Shown here in pieces: positions 9,512-17,244 of a stretch of DNA of 64,000 nt. Position 1 is the stretch's first letter, and each line of letters begins with the position of its first letter. The stretch is from Oceanicola sp. D3. GTDB taxonomy: Bacteria; Pseudomonadota; Alphaproteobacteria; Rhodobacterales; Rhodobacteraceae. A program made the translations under genes and the position numbers. The stretch spans positions 372,001 to 436,000 of the forward strand of contig NZ_CP040932.1 in assembly GCF_006351965.1 (NCBI RefSeq). The letters run 5' to 3'. The notes beneath the pieces were generated by a model that saw only the letters and a program-made list of their open reading frames with translations, was not told the origin of the DNA and did not search any database.

Positions 9512-10489
9512 ATGGCCATGTTGCAGGCAACGCCGGAATGGCAGACGGCAGTTTGTGGATATGAGGCGCGGGCCGATTGGCCGCCTGTGACCGTGTTGAT
9601 GGCGGTGCATCGCGGCGCGGCGCATCTGCCCGAACAGCTCGATAGCCTGACCGATCAGCAGCACAAGAACTGGTCCCTCGTTGCCAGCATTGATGGCGAA
9701 GATGACGGCTCGGGTGACATCCTTGAGGCCCACCCCTCTGCGGCGCGAATTACCCGGATTGCCGGCCCCGGGCGGGGCGCTGCGGCGAATTTTTTGCACC
9801 TGATGCGGGAGGTGGAGCCGGGGAGTTACTGGGCCTTCTCTGATCAGGATGATTTTTGGCTTCCGCACAAGCTGGGACGGGCGGTGGAGCGGCTTGAGGA
9901 CATGCCGTGGAACACGCCAGCGATGTATCATAGCCGGAGCCTCGTTACCGATGTCGGGCTCGACAATCATCGCCTGTCTGCCGCCCGCCCCAGGCCACCG
10001 AGCTTTGCCAACGCGCTGGTGCAGAACATCGCCGGTGGCAACACCATCGTGCTGAACCCGGCTGCCAGCCGCCTTGTGCATGCCGCCTCGCATGACGTGG
10101 AGGATGTGGTGGTGCATGATTGGTGGCTGTATCAGCTGATCACCGGCGCGGGCGGCACCGTGATTCATGACGACGCACCGAGCCTGCTGTATCGCCAGCA
10201 CGGCGACAACCTGATTGGCGCGAATGACGGCATGCGCGCCCGGGCGAGCCGGCTGCGGATGGTACTGGATGGCACCTACAAGACCTGGATGGAGGTGAAT
10301 CTCGCCGCCCTGCAGGCCTGTGCCAAGCATTTCACCCCCGAGAACCGCAGCCTGTTGCGCCGATTGGTCATTGCCCGGCACCAGCCGTTGGCTGTGCGCA
10401 TGAAGATGCTGCGCAACGTGGGAATTCACCGACAAACGCAATTCGCCAGCTCGGTGATGTGGCTTTCGGTGATCCTCGGGCGCCTGTAA
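9512..10489 (+). CDS. Glycosyltransferase family 2
   Basis: About 325 residues. ATG 9512 or 9518 is preferred over the TTG at 9506. The GT-A fold begins with VTVLMAVHRGAAHLPEQLDSL, continues through SIDGEDDGSGD, and reaches the donor/metal block FSDQDDFWLPHKL near residue 112. NIAGGNTIVLN and HDWWLYQLITGAGG follow, as in rhamnosyltransferases of the WbbL/RfbF type. It is likely cytoplasmic and transfers a sugar to the lipid-linked glycan. Position among dTDP-rhamnose and UDP-sulfoquinovose genes makes either donor possible. Confidence 0.88.
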   Translation: MAMLQATPEWQTAVCGYEARADWPPVTVLMAVHRGAAHLPEQLDSLTDQQHKNWSLVASIDGEDDGSGDILEAHPSAARITRIAGPGRGAAANFLHLMREVEPGSYWAFSDQDDFWLPHKLGRAVERLEDMPWNTPAMYHSRSLVTDVGLDNHRLSAARPRPPSFANALVQNIAGGNTIVLNPAASRLVHAASHDVEDVVVHDWWLYQLITGAGGTVIHDDAPSLLYRQHGDNLIGANDGMRARASRLRMVLDGTYKTWMEVNLAALQACAKHFTPENRSLLRRLVIARHQPLAVRMKMLRNVGIHRQTQFASSVMWLSVILGRL

Positions 10490-10516
10490 GCGGCGCCCGC
10501 TCTCCCGATTTGCGGT

Positions 10517-10548
10517 CGCCCCCCGCCGTGCGCGTCAGGCGGGGGGCG
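10517..10548. terminator. Bidirectional hairpin between convergent glycosyltransferase and sulfotransferase genes
   Basis: A perfect 11-bp inverted repeat (CGCCCCCCGCC / GGCGGGGGGCG) has a 10-nt loop that holds the stop codon of the minus-strand sulfotransferase gene. It lies 28 bp after the GT2 stop. The T tract is weak on both sides, so terminator function is inferred from position and stem strength. Confidence 0.6.
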
Positions 10549-11350
10549 CTTGATTGTCGTAGCCAAACTCTTCGCGCAGGGCCTGATTGTGCCGCTCAAA
10601 CACGGCCTCGATCCAGGCGATGCGCTCCGAGGTTCGGCCTGCGTCGGGTTTGGAGGGCTCGTGCAGCGCCTTCTTTACGGCGGTGACGATCTCTTTCGGG
10701 GCCTCGCCGAGCCGGATCATCTTGGCGATGCGGTCGCAATCTTCGGTGCGCAGGGAGGGGTTGGTGAGATCGCGGGGCACCTCCCAATCCAGCGTGGCCC
10801 CCTCCAAGAACGGCTCGATGGTGGTGCGGATCGCGCGGTGGCTGGCGAGGGTGAAGCGCGCCTCCGGCAGGGTCGTTCGCCATGCCTTCATCCAGCCGCG
10901 GGGGTTCATCTGGCGAGCGCGGGAGACAACGAACTGCTCAAAGCTCTTGCCGCCGTAGGGTGCAGCGGAGGCGATGAAGGTGCGAAAGTGCTGCTTCATC
11001 ATCTGCGAGTAATCGCCGAAGATGTATTCGTTGAAGGGCCGGGTGAAGGTGACAATCTCCACCTCTGCGCCCAGCTTTTTCACCGCGCGGGCAAAGGGCC
11101 GGGCCTTGGAGCCGAGGCTGATGAGGTCTTCGAAGGAGAGCACCAGCTTTTGATGCGGGCCAAAGAGGGCCTCCAGCCGGGCGGCCCCGGCCCGCTCGAT
11201 CCCCTCGGCATTGCCGGGGTGGCCTTTGCCGTCATGCGGATAGGCAATGCCCGCCTTCGCGAGGGCCTGCTGATTGCGCAGGAGCACCTGCTGCAGATAG
11301 GTCGATCCGCATTTGTGCATACCGATGTGAAGAAGAATGGAGCGGGTCAT
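10535..11350 (-). CDS. Sulfotransferase-family protein (PAPS-dependent, predicted)
   Basis: 271 residues. The N-terminal HIGMHKCGSTYLQQVLL is the P-loop-like 5'-phosphosulfate-binding motif of bacterial sulfotransferases (H-x-G-x-x-K-x-G-S/T-T). VTFTRPFNEYIFGDYSQM near residue 110 corresponds to the 3'-phosphate-binding region with Arg and Ser. The start codon overlaps the stop of the upstream 832-residue glycosyltransferase (ATGA), so the two are translationally coupled. A role in placing sulfate esters on the polysaccharide made here is inferred from context; the acceptor is unknown. Confidence 0.8.
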   Translation of the reverse strand: MTRSILLHIGMHKCGSTYLQQVLLRNQQALAKAGIAYPHDGKGHPGNAEGIERAGAARLEALFGPHQKLVLSFEDLISLGSKARPFARAVKKLGAEVEIVTFTRPFNEYIFGDYSQMMKQHFRTFIASAAPYGGKSFEQFVVSRARQMNPRGWMKAWRTTLPEARFTLASHRAIRTTIEPFLEGATLDWEVPRDLTNPSLRTEDCDRIAKMIRLGEAPKEIVTAVKKALHEPSKPDAGRTSERIAWIEAVFERHNQALREEFGYDNQAPPA

Positions 11351-13845
11351 GCGGCGGCCTCCGATTTGGTTTGCATCTGCGAGAGCAGGTTAGAGAGCTG
11401 GTCCATCATCTCGTCGATCGGCAGGCCGAGTGGCGAGAGGTCGATATTGCGCTCGGCGTCAGGCACCGGGCCTGCGGCCCAGGCGTGGGACAAGGCGGCA
11501 GAGAGGCCCTCCGCCGTGGGCTGGGGCGAGAGGATTGCGGGAGACAGCCGCGAAAGATCCTTGCTGCCGTAGGTGTTGGTGACCACGCGAACGCCAGAGG
11601 CGGCCATTTCGATTGGCGGGTGGCTGGGGTGCGGGGAGAGCATGAGCGAAAGCCCGAGGTCGACCGAGAGCAGGTAGCCCGGATAGTCCTCCCAAGGGAG
11701 TTTGCCGAGGCTGGTGAGGCGGGCCCCGGTGGAGAACTCGACCGGATCATGCTGGAGCCCGACCGAGACAAGCTCGATGTCATCGCGGCCCAGCCCCTCG
11801 GCAACCACAAAGCGCTCCAGCGCCTCGATGGCCATCGGATACATGTTGCGCTCCACCTCGGGCCGACCGTAGAGCGCCAGCCGCCGTGGCCCGCTGCGGG
11901 CCGGGCGGGTGCCGGTGCTGTAGCGCGCGACCTCGATGGAAGGGCGGAAGGCCAGCGCATCCGGGGCGCAGAGGCCGAGATTGGCGCAGTGATCGCGCAG
12001 GAGCGTGGTGTTGAAAACCGGCAGATAATCCATGCCATAGCTCTCGGCCGCTTCGGCAAAGGTGGTGCCCCAGGCGTAAAAGTTGGGCTCGTAGTCCTGA
12101 ATCAGGTAGATGAAACGCCATTGCCCCATGTTGTATTCCTTGGTCAGGCTCCGGGCGACATGGGCTGTCCACCATGCGGTGGCGAGGAAGCAATCATCAA
12201 TGTGTTGCGAGATTTCCGGCCCTTCTGGGCCGCTGGTGTCGCCGGTGATGCCGCAATGGAGCGATATCCGCGAGGCGGCCTCGGCCCCGCCATTGCCAAT
12301 GCGGCCCTCGACGAAGGCGCGAGAGGCTGCGGCGTTGGCAATGGGCAGGTCGGTGGCGATCATCCGGACCCTGTGCCCGCGCGCGGCGAGGCCGATGCCG
12401 ATGTCTATAGCGGTGGCGATGCCGGCAAAGGCCTCGGTGGGGTTGAGCGTGGGCACCAGCAGGGTGAGCGCGGGCTCCGGCGCATCAAACCGGGGCCGCC
12501 AAGAGGGCAGTTTGCGGGTGTCGATAAAGCTCGACGCGGGTTTGCTGCGTTGCTGGGGCGGCGGGGCGGGCTCCAGCGCCAGCTCCTTGATGATCACGTT
12601 GCCGCCGCTGTCGAGCTCGGGTGGTGCGACGCCGGGTGACAGCCCGTAAAGCCGGGTGTCGAAGCGGCCAAGGGACTCGTTGAGCCCGCTCTTGAGCGCC
12701 TCACGCAGCGAAAGCCCGAGCCGCCCGGCGGTGATGGTGGCGTGGCACATGGAAATGCGGGCCAGATCAAGCCGCCCGAACAGCAGGAGGCGCGCGGCAT
12801 CGGCCACCAGCGGCAGCCCAAGCCCGCGCCGCCGCAGGTAGGGCTTGAGCGCTTGGGTGTTGGCGGTGTTGGGCGCAAGCCGCCCGGCGAGCACGAACTC
12901 GGAGATGCGGGCCTGCACCGACCGGGCGAGGTAGCGGGCAAGGGCATAGCTGGTGGCGCGCCGCCGCCCCCAGGACCAGAGCGCCTTGCGCCCGAACTGT
13001 GGGCGCCACCCACCCCGCCCGCGCTGCAGGGCGCCGATGGCGTTGCCCTCGTGCTGGCGATAATCGACAAGCGGCTCATCCAACACCACCACCCGCCCCC
13101 GCGCGGTGGCCAGAAGCCCAAGCCACAGATCGTGATAGAAGTGCACGCCCGCCTGCGCCGGAAAGGGCAGTGACAGCTCTGCCAGCTCGCGCCGGAACAG
13201 CATTGTCATCCCGGTGACGTTGTTGCGCAGCAGCAAGTCGCGCAGGCCGGGCCTGCGTTGCCGCCGCTCCAACGCGAAGAGCGAGGGATGCATCACCGTT
13301 CCGGCGGCGTCGACAACCCGGGCGTCGGAGTGCACGAGGCTAACGCTTGGGTCATCGAGCGCCACGGCCCCGCGCTCCAGCTTGGCGGGGTGCCAGATGT
13401 CATCCTGATCGGAGAAGGCGATGAGTGCGCCGGGGGGCGTTTGCTCGGTTGCCGCCGTGAGCCCGGCGGCAAAGGCGCGGGGCGCATCGAGCCCCTGCTC
13501 GGGCACGACAAGCGAACACTCAAGCCCATGGCGGCTGGCGATCTCTTGCACCAGCGGCCCTGATTCCAGATCGGCGATGACGGCGATCAGCAGCGAGGGG
13601 CGCAGGGTTTGGCGCGCGATGCTTGCAACCTGCGCCTCCAGTTGAGTGTGGTTGGGGCGAAACACCGCCATAATGACTGCAACGTAATCCTGCCGACCTG
13701 TGGCATCTGCGATTCCCTCGGCTGTGCCTGTCGGGTAGAACAAGTCAGAACCGCCGGTAGGGCGGGCTGAACTTTGAGGAAGGCTGCGCGTGGCTTCTGC
13801 ATGTGCTGTATTTACGGTAACGGCAGGTTTGCACTTTTCGGTCAT
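11347..13845 (-). CDS. Two-domain glycosyltransferase: GT2 plus WsaF-like rhamnosyltransferase
   Basis: 832 residues with two catalytic units. Residues ~55-290 form a GT2 domain (VAVIMAVFRPNHTQLEAQV, FSDQDDIWHPAKL, NNVTGMTMLFRREL, FYHDLWL). Residues ~455-832 resemble the GT-B rhamnosyltransferase WsaF: LTLLVPTLNPTEAFAGI, YLIQDYEPNFYAWG near residue 580, PVFNTTLLRD, RRLALYGRPEVERNMYPM and LSPHPSHPPIEMAASG. It may add two successive sugars, with rhamnose likely for the second unit. It heads a two-gene minus-strand operon with the sulfotransferase and is divergent from the metalloprotease gene. Confidence 0.85.
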   Translation of the reverse strand: MTEKCKPAVTVNTAHAEATRSLPQSSARPTGGSDLFYPTGTAEGIADATGRQDYVAVIMAVFRPNHTQLEAQVASIARQTLRPSLLIAVIADLESGPLVQEIASRHGLECSLVVPEQGLDAPRAFAAGLTAATEQTPPGALIAFSDQDDIWHPAKLERGAVALDDPSVSLVHSDARVVDAAGTVMHPSLFALERRQRRPGLRDLLLRNNVTGMTMLFRRELAELSLPFPAQAGVHFYHDLWLGLLATARGRVVVLDEPLVDYRQHEGNAIGALQRGRGGWRPQFGRKALWSWGRRRATSYALARYLARSVQARISEFVLAGRLAPNTANTQALKPYLRRRGLGLPLVADAARLLLFGRLDLARISMCHATITAGRLGLSLREALKSGLNESLGRFDTRLYGLSPGVAPPELDSGGNVIIKELALEPAPPPQQRSKPASSFIDTRKLPSWRPRFDAPEPALTLLVPTLNPTEAFAGIATAIDIGIGLAARGHRVRMIATDLPIANAAASRAFVEGRIGNGGAEAASRISLHCGITGDTSGPEGPEISQHIDDCFLATAWWTAHVARSLTKEYNMGQWRFIYLIQDYEPNFYAWGTTFAEAAESYGMDYLPVFNTTLLRDHCANLGLCAPDALAFRPSIEVARYSTGTRPARSGPRRLALYGRPEVERNMYPMAIEALERFVVAEGLGRDDIELVSVGLQHDPVEFSTGARLTSLGKLPWEDYPGYLLSVDLGLSLMLSPHPSHPPIEMAASGVRVVTNTYGSKDLSRLSPAILSPQPTAEGLSAALSHAWAAGPVPDAERNIDLSPLGLPIDEMMDQLSNLLSQMQTKSEAAA

Positions 13846-13947
13846 GTATACGCCCTAGAATGGTCATCGGGCTCGGACAGGGTCCAGCCCACTGGTTCGG
13901 AGCCCAAGCTCCGTGTTCAGGCGCAGAATGGATGGGAATAGTTTAAA

Positions 13948-16281
13948 ATGTGTCAGCTTTGCTATCAGGCGACCCCGCAGATTTCATTTTCTCCGATTTT
14001 TGGTGCCTTGCAGGGCTCTGACCTAACCCAGCATTTCCTCAACGATTTGCCAGCGGCAGACCACTTTGAAGGCGCTGATGCGGCTGCGGGCATGGGCACG
14101 GCCTATACCATCGAATTGGGCGATACCTTTGAGGGCGAGATCAGCTCTGGCAGCGATGACGACTGGGTGGCCATTGAGCTGACGGCGGGCGAATCGGTTG
14201 TTATCAACGTCTATGGCACCAATGGCGCCGTTGCGGGGATCACCGACACGACGCTGACTCTTTACAACTCGAACGGCACGCAGGTCGCCTTCAACGATGA
14301 TGCCTTCTATTCCGGGCAGAACTACTTTTCGCTGATCGAATACACCGTGCCGGCGACCGGCACCTATTACATTGCCGTCAGCGGCTATGACTCCAATGCG
14401 ACTGGCGACTATATCATCCGCACCACCACCGATGATTTCCGCATCGAGGATATCGTCAGCCAGCTGACCGAGTTTGGCTGGGGCATTCCGACTGCGATCG
14501 GGCATGATGAGAACACCGGCGATACGATGTATGTCTACATCGCCAATCTGAACCCGGCTGGCCAGCAGCTTGCGCTTCAGGCGCTTGAGCAGTGGTCGGT
14601 TGTGACCGGCATCACCTTTACCGTGACCTACAACTCCAGCATCGCCGACATTCGCTTTGATGACGATCAGAGCGGTGCCTTTGCCGGCCCTTCGAGCTTT
14701 AACCCGAACACAGGGGTGATCAACTACTCCGACGTGAACGTGGGTGCAGGCTGGCTGACATCTTACGGCACCACGCTCGATAGCTATTCCTTCCTGACCT
14801 ACATGCATGAGATCGGCCACGCGCTGGGCCTCGTGCACTCGGGCAATTACGATGGATTTGCCAACTGGGGTGTGAACAACCACTTCAACAACGACAGCAC
14901 GATGTTCACCATCATGTCGTATTTCGACATGGAAGAAGCGGGCTTTGCGCCCTACGCCAACGTCATCACGCCGATGATCGCCGATATTGCCGCCGTCTGG
15001 GCGCTCTATGGTGAGCCGGTCTCGGTTTATGGCGGTGATACCACGTGGTTTGCCAACAACACCCTCGGTGGCCTGACGGGCGATGTGATGGGTGCGATCT
15101 GGGATGGCGATGCCATCTCTTCCAGCATTTACCGAGGCGGGGACGTGGCCCTGACCGTGCTTGATACCGGCGGCACCGATACCTTCGACTTCTCGACCGT
15201 CTCGGTTGCGCAGACCATCGACCTGCGCGAAGGCCAGATCAGCCTTGTCGGGCAAGACAACGGCAACGCCGCCGCGATGCACAGCTTCGTCATCGCGCAG
15301 GGCACCGTGATCGAGAACGTCATTGGCGGCTCGGGTGCCGACACGATTTATGGCAATGACGCCAACAATGTCATCCAGGGCGGCGGCGGTAACGACCGGT
15401 ACTTTGAGGGCCTTGGCGACGATACTTTCAACGGCGGCAGCGGCACGGATCGCGTGGTCTATTCCATCGACACCGGCGGCATCACTGTCACCGACATGGG
15501 CGGCGGAACGATTGAGGTGACTTCGAGCCTCGGCACCGACACTTACAGCAGCGTCGAGGTTTACGAGTTCAGCGACGACACACTCACCTATTCGGACATG
15601 CTTGAACTGGCGGGCACAGAGCCTGAGCCGGAACCTGAGCCCGAGCCCGAGCCGGAGCCGGAACCGGAGCCCGAGCCCGAACCCGGGACCGGCGGTTCGA
15701 CCGGTGGCGGTGGCCTGTTCGGCGGCGGCTTGTTCGGTGGCGGCGGCGGCAGTGGCGGCGGTTCGACCGGCGGTGGCGGCGGCAGCACGGGCGGCGGAGG
15801 CGGCTTGTTCGACGGCCTGTTTGGTGGCGGCGGCGGCAGTGGCGGCGGTTCGACCGGCGGCGGTGGCGGCAGCACGGGCGGCGGAGGCGGCTTGTTCGAC
15901 GGCCTGTTTGGCGGCGGCGGCGGCAGTGGCGGCGGTTCGACCGGCGGTGGCGGCGGCAGCACGGGCGGCGGAGGCGGCTTGTTCGACGGCCTGTTTGGCG
16001 GTGGCGGCAGCAGTGGCGGCGGTTCGACCGGCGGTGGCGGCGGCAGCACAGGCGGCGGAGGCGGTGGCCTGTTTGGCGGCGTCCTCTTCGGCCAAGAAGA
16101 GATGATCGTTAGCGAGGCGGATGTCTTTATCTTCAAGCAAGACACCGAGAATACCGCTGCGGAGCTTGGTGAGCCGGTGATGGATTTTGACATGCCGGTG
16201 GAGCTGGACCTTGACGGCGAGCTTGTGGATGGCACCGAGGATTACGCGCTTGGCGTGTCGGACCACTTCGACTTCGTCTGA
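13948..16281 (+). CDS. Secreted serralysin-like metalloprotease with PPC domain, RTX motifs and Gly-rich repeats
   Basis: 777 residues. The start MCQLC carries a CxxC and no Sec signal. Residues ~50-165 resemble a PPC-type beta-sandwich (GEISSGSDDDWVAIEL ... TGTYYIAVSGYD). The zinc motif HEIGHALGLVH is at residue ~287, followed by a Met-turn IMSYFD near 323, as in M10B serralysins. Calcium-type motifs GGSGADTIYG and GGGGNDRYFEGLGDD lie at ~465-495. An EP-dipeptide linker (from ~558) and four 29-residue Gly/Ser-rich units (~585-713) follow. The acidic C-terminus ends in DHFDFV, consistent with type I secretion. No HlyB/HlyD genes are in the window. Confidence 0.88.
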   Translation: MCQLCYQATPQISFSPIFGALQGSDLTQHFLNDLPAADHFEGADAAAGMGTAYTIELGDTFEGEISSGSDDDWVAIELTAGESVVINVYGTNGAVAGITDTTLTLYNSNGTQVAFNDDAFYSGQNYFSLIEYTVPATGTYYIAVSGYDSNATGDYIIRTTTDDFRIEDIVSQLTEFGWGIPTAIGHDENTGDTMYVYIANLNPAGQQLALQALEQWSVVTGITFTVTYNSSIADIRFDDDQSGAFAGPSSFNPNTGVINYSDVNVGAGWLTSYGTTLDSYSFLTYMHEIGHALGLVHSGNYDGFANWGVNNHFNNDSTMFTIMSYFDMEEAGFAPYANVITPMIADIAAVWALYGEPVSVYGGDTTWFANNTLGGLTGDVMGAIWDGDAISSSIYRGGDVALTVLDTGGTDTFDFSTVSVAQTIDLREGQISLVGQDNGNAAAMHSFVIAQGTVIENVIGGSGADTIYGNDANNVIQGGGGNDRYFEGLGDDTFNGGSGTDRVVYSIDTGGITVTDMGGGTIEVTSSLGTDTYSSVEVYEFSDDTLTYSDMLELAGTEPEPEPEPEPEPEPEPEPEPEPGTGGSTGGGGLFGGGLFGGGGGSGGGSTGGGGGSTGGGGGLFDGLFGGGGGSGGGSTGGGGGSTGGGGGLFDGLFGGGGGSGGGSTGGGGGSTGGGGGLFDGLFGGGGSSGGGSTGGGGGSTGGGGGGLFGGVLFGQEEMIVSEADVFIFKQDTENTAAELGEPVMDFDMPVELDLDGELVDGTEDYALGVSDHFDFV
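15709..16080 (+). repeat. 87-bp in-frame tandem repeat encoding Gly/Ser-rich units
   Basis: GACGGCCTGTTTGG recurs at 15811, 15898 and 15985, exactly 87 bp apart, giving about four units of 29 residues (LFDGLFGGGGG, SGGGSTG, GGGGSTGGGGG). First and last copies are diverged. The repeat keeps the frame and sits between the EP linker and the acidic C-terminus of the metalloprotease. Confidence 0.95.
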
Positions 16282-16302
16282 GGGCTGACGATATGAATTG
16301 GC

Positions 16303-16337
16303 GGGCGCGGCGGGCATTCTCGCCTGCGCCCGTTTTT
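16303..16337 (+). terminator. Rho-independent terminator after the metalloprotease gene
   Basis: Stem GGGCGCGGCG pairs with CGCC-T-GCGCCC (one bulged base) and is followed by a run of five T, 22 bp after the stop codon. It separates the protease transcript from the convergent kpsM-like gene. Confidence 0.75.
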
Positions 16338-16362
16338 GCTGCGGCGCATGCACCGCGCTGTT

Positions 16363-17193
16363 CTATCCGTTGTCGATGATCGTTTTGTGGTGGCGCCGCA
16401 AAAACAACAGGCCAAGCGCCAGTGATATGCCTCCGCAGGCCAGAACGTAGCCCACCGAGGCATAGCTTGCGTCATAGGTTGCATAGACGCCTGCGCGCAT
16501 GAAGCCGATGCAGTGGATCAGCGGATTGAACCAGAGCCAATCCTGATAGGGCTGGGGCACGCTGTCGAAGACGAAGAAGATGCAGGAAACGATGAAGAGG
16601 GGCCGGTTGAGAATGGCCCATGTCCGCTCCCATGGTGGAAAGGTGGAGAGCAGGTAGCAGTTGAGCGTGCCCACGCCCAAAGCCAGCCAGAGCGCCAGCC
16701 CCATCCCCAGAGACAGGCGGGGTATGTCGAGGATGACGCGGATGTCGTAGAGCAGGATGATGCCGGCCATCACGATCATGGCCACGAGGATCTGGGTGAT
16801 CGAATTGAGCAGGAACCGGGCGGCGAGAGCATCGACGAAAGTGACACCGGGATAGAACATCAGCGGGCGTGAAAACCGCATCGACAGCGAGACCTTCTGG
16901 CTCACGTCCATGTAGGCCAGAAACGGCAGGAGGCCCGAGGCGTAGAACAGCGGAAAATTCGTGCCCAGTGAGGGCGAGCGAAACGCCAGAGAGAACACCA
17001 GCGACAGAAGCGCGATTCCGGCGACGGGCTCAATCACCGCCCAAGCATAGCCCATCGCGTTGCGGCCGTAGGTTGTGGACATTTCGCGCACGAAGAGCGC
17101 CGCAATCGTACGCCATGTGCGAAACCGGGCAGGCCGCGAGCCTGGGAGCGGTGGTAGAGGTGCCTTGTCGTTATCTGTGGGTGACTTTGTCAC
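16363..17193 (-). CDS. ABC-2 type polysaccharide export permease (KpsM-like)
   Basis: 276 residues from a GTG start (GAGG 10 bp upstream). A cytoplasmic N-terminus with RTWRTIAALFVREMSTTYGR leads into about six membrane segments, such as AVIEPVAGIALLSLVFSLAF, ASGLLPFLAYMDVS and IILLYDIRVILDIPRLS. The layout and the closing LRRHHKTI fit KpsM/BexB/CtrC capsule-export permeases. It would work with the KpsT-like ATPase at 18567. It is transcribed divergently from kpsE-kpsT, with the start codons about 50 bp apart, an unusual split of the export genes. Confidence 0.9.
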   Translation of the reverse strand: MTKSPTDNDKAPLPPLPGSRPARFRTWRTIAALFVREMSTTYGRNAMGYAWAVIEPVAGIALLSLVFSLAFRSPSLGTNFPLFYASGLLPFLAYMDVSQKVSLSMRFSRPLMFYPGVTFVDALAARFLLNSITQILVAMIVMAGIILLYDIRVILDIPRLSLGMGLALWLALGVGTLNCYLLSTFPPWERTWAILNRPLFIVSCIFFVFDSVPQPYQDWLWFNPLIHCIGFMRAGVYATYDASYASVGYVLACGGISLALGLLFLRRHHKTIIDNG

Positions 17194-17244
17194 AGGTAGC
17201 GCAACCTCAACGGGTTAGTTACCTCTTGATTGCATAGCGGCAGG

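Noticed and set aside
15709-16080. Regular 87-bp repeats considered as a CRISPR array
   Set aside because: Units are contiguous and in frame with no unique spacers, and no cas genes are present. They encode a Gly/Ser linker.
14023-16353. 776-residue open frame antisense to the metalloprotease
   Set aside because: It mirrors codon-position bias of the real gene, has Ala/Thr-rich runs opposite the Gly-rich repeat and no start signal. The plus-strand protein has clear domains.
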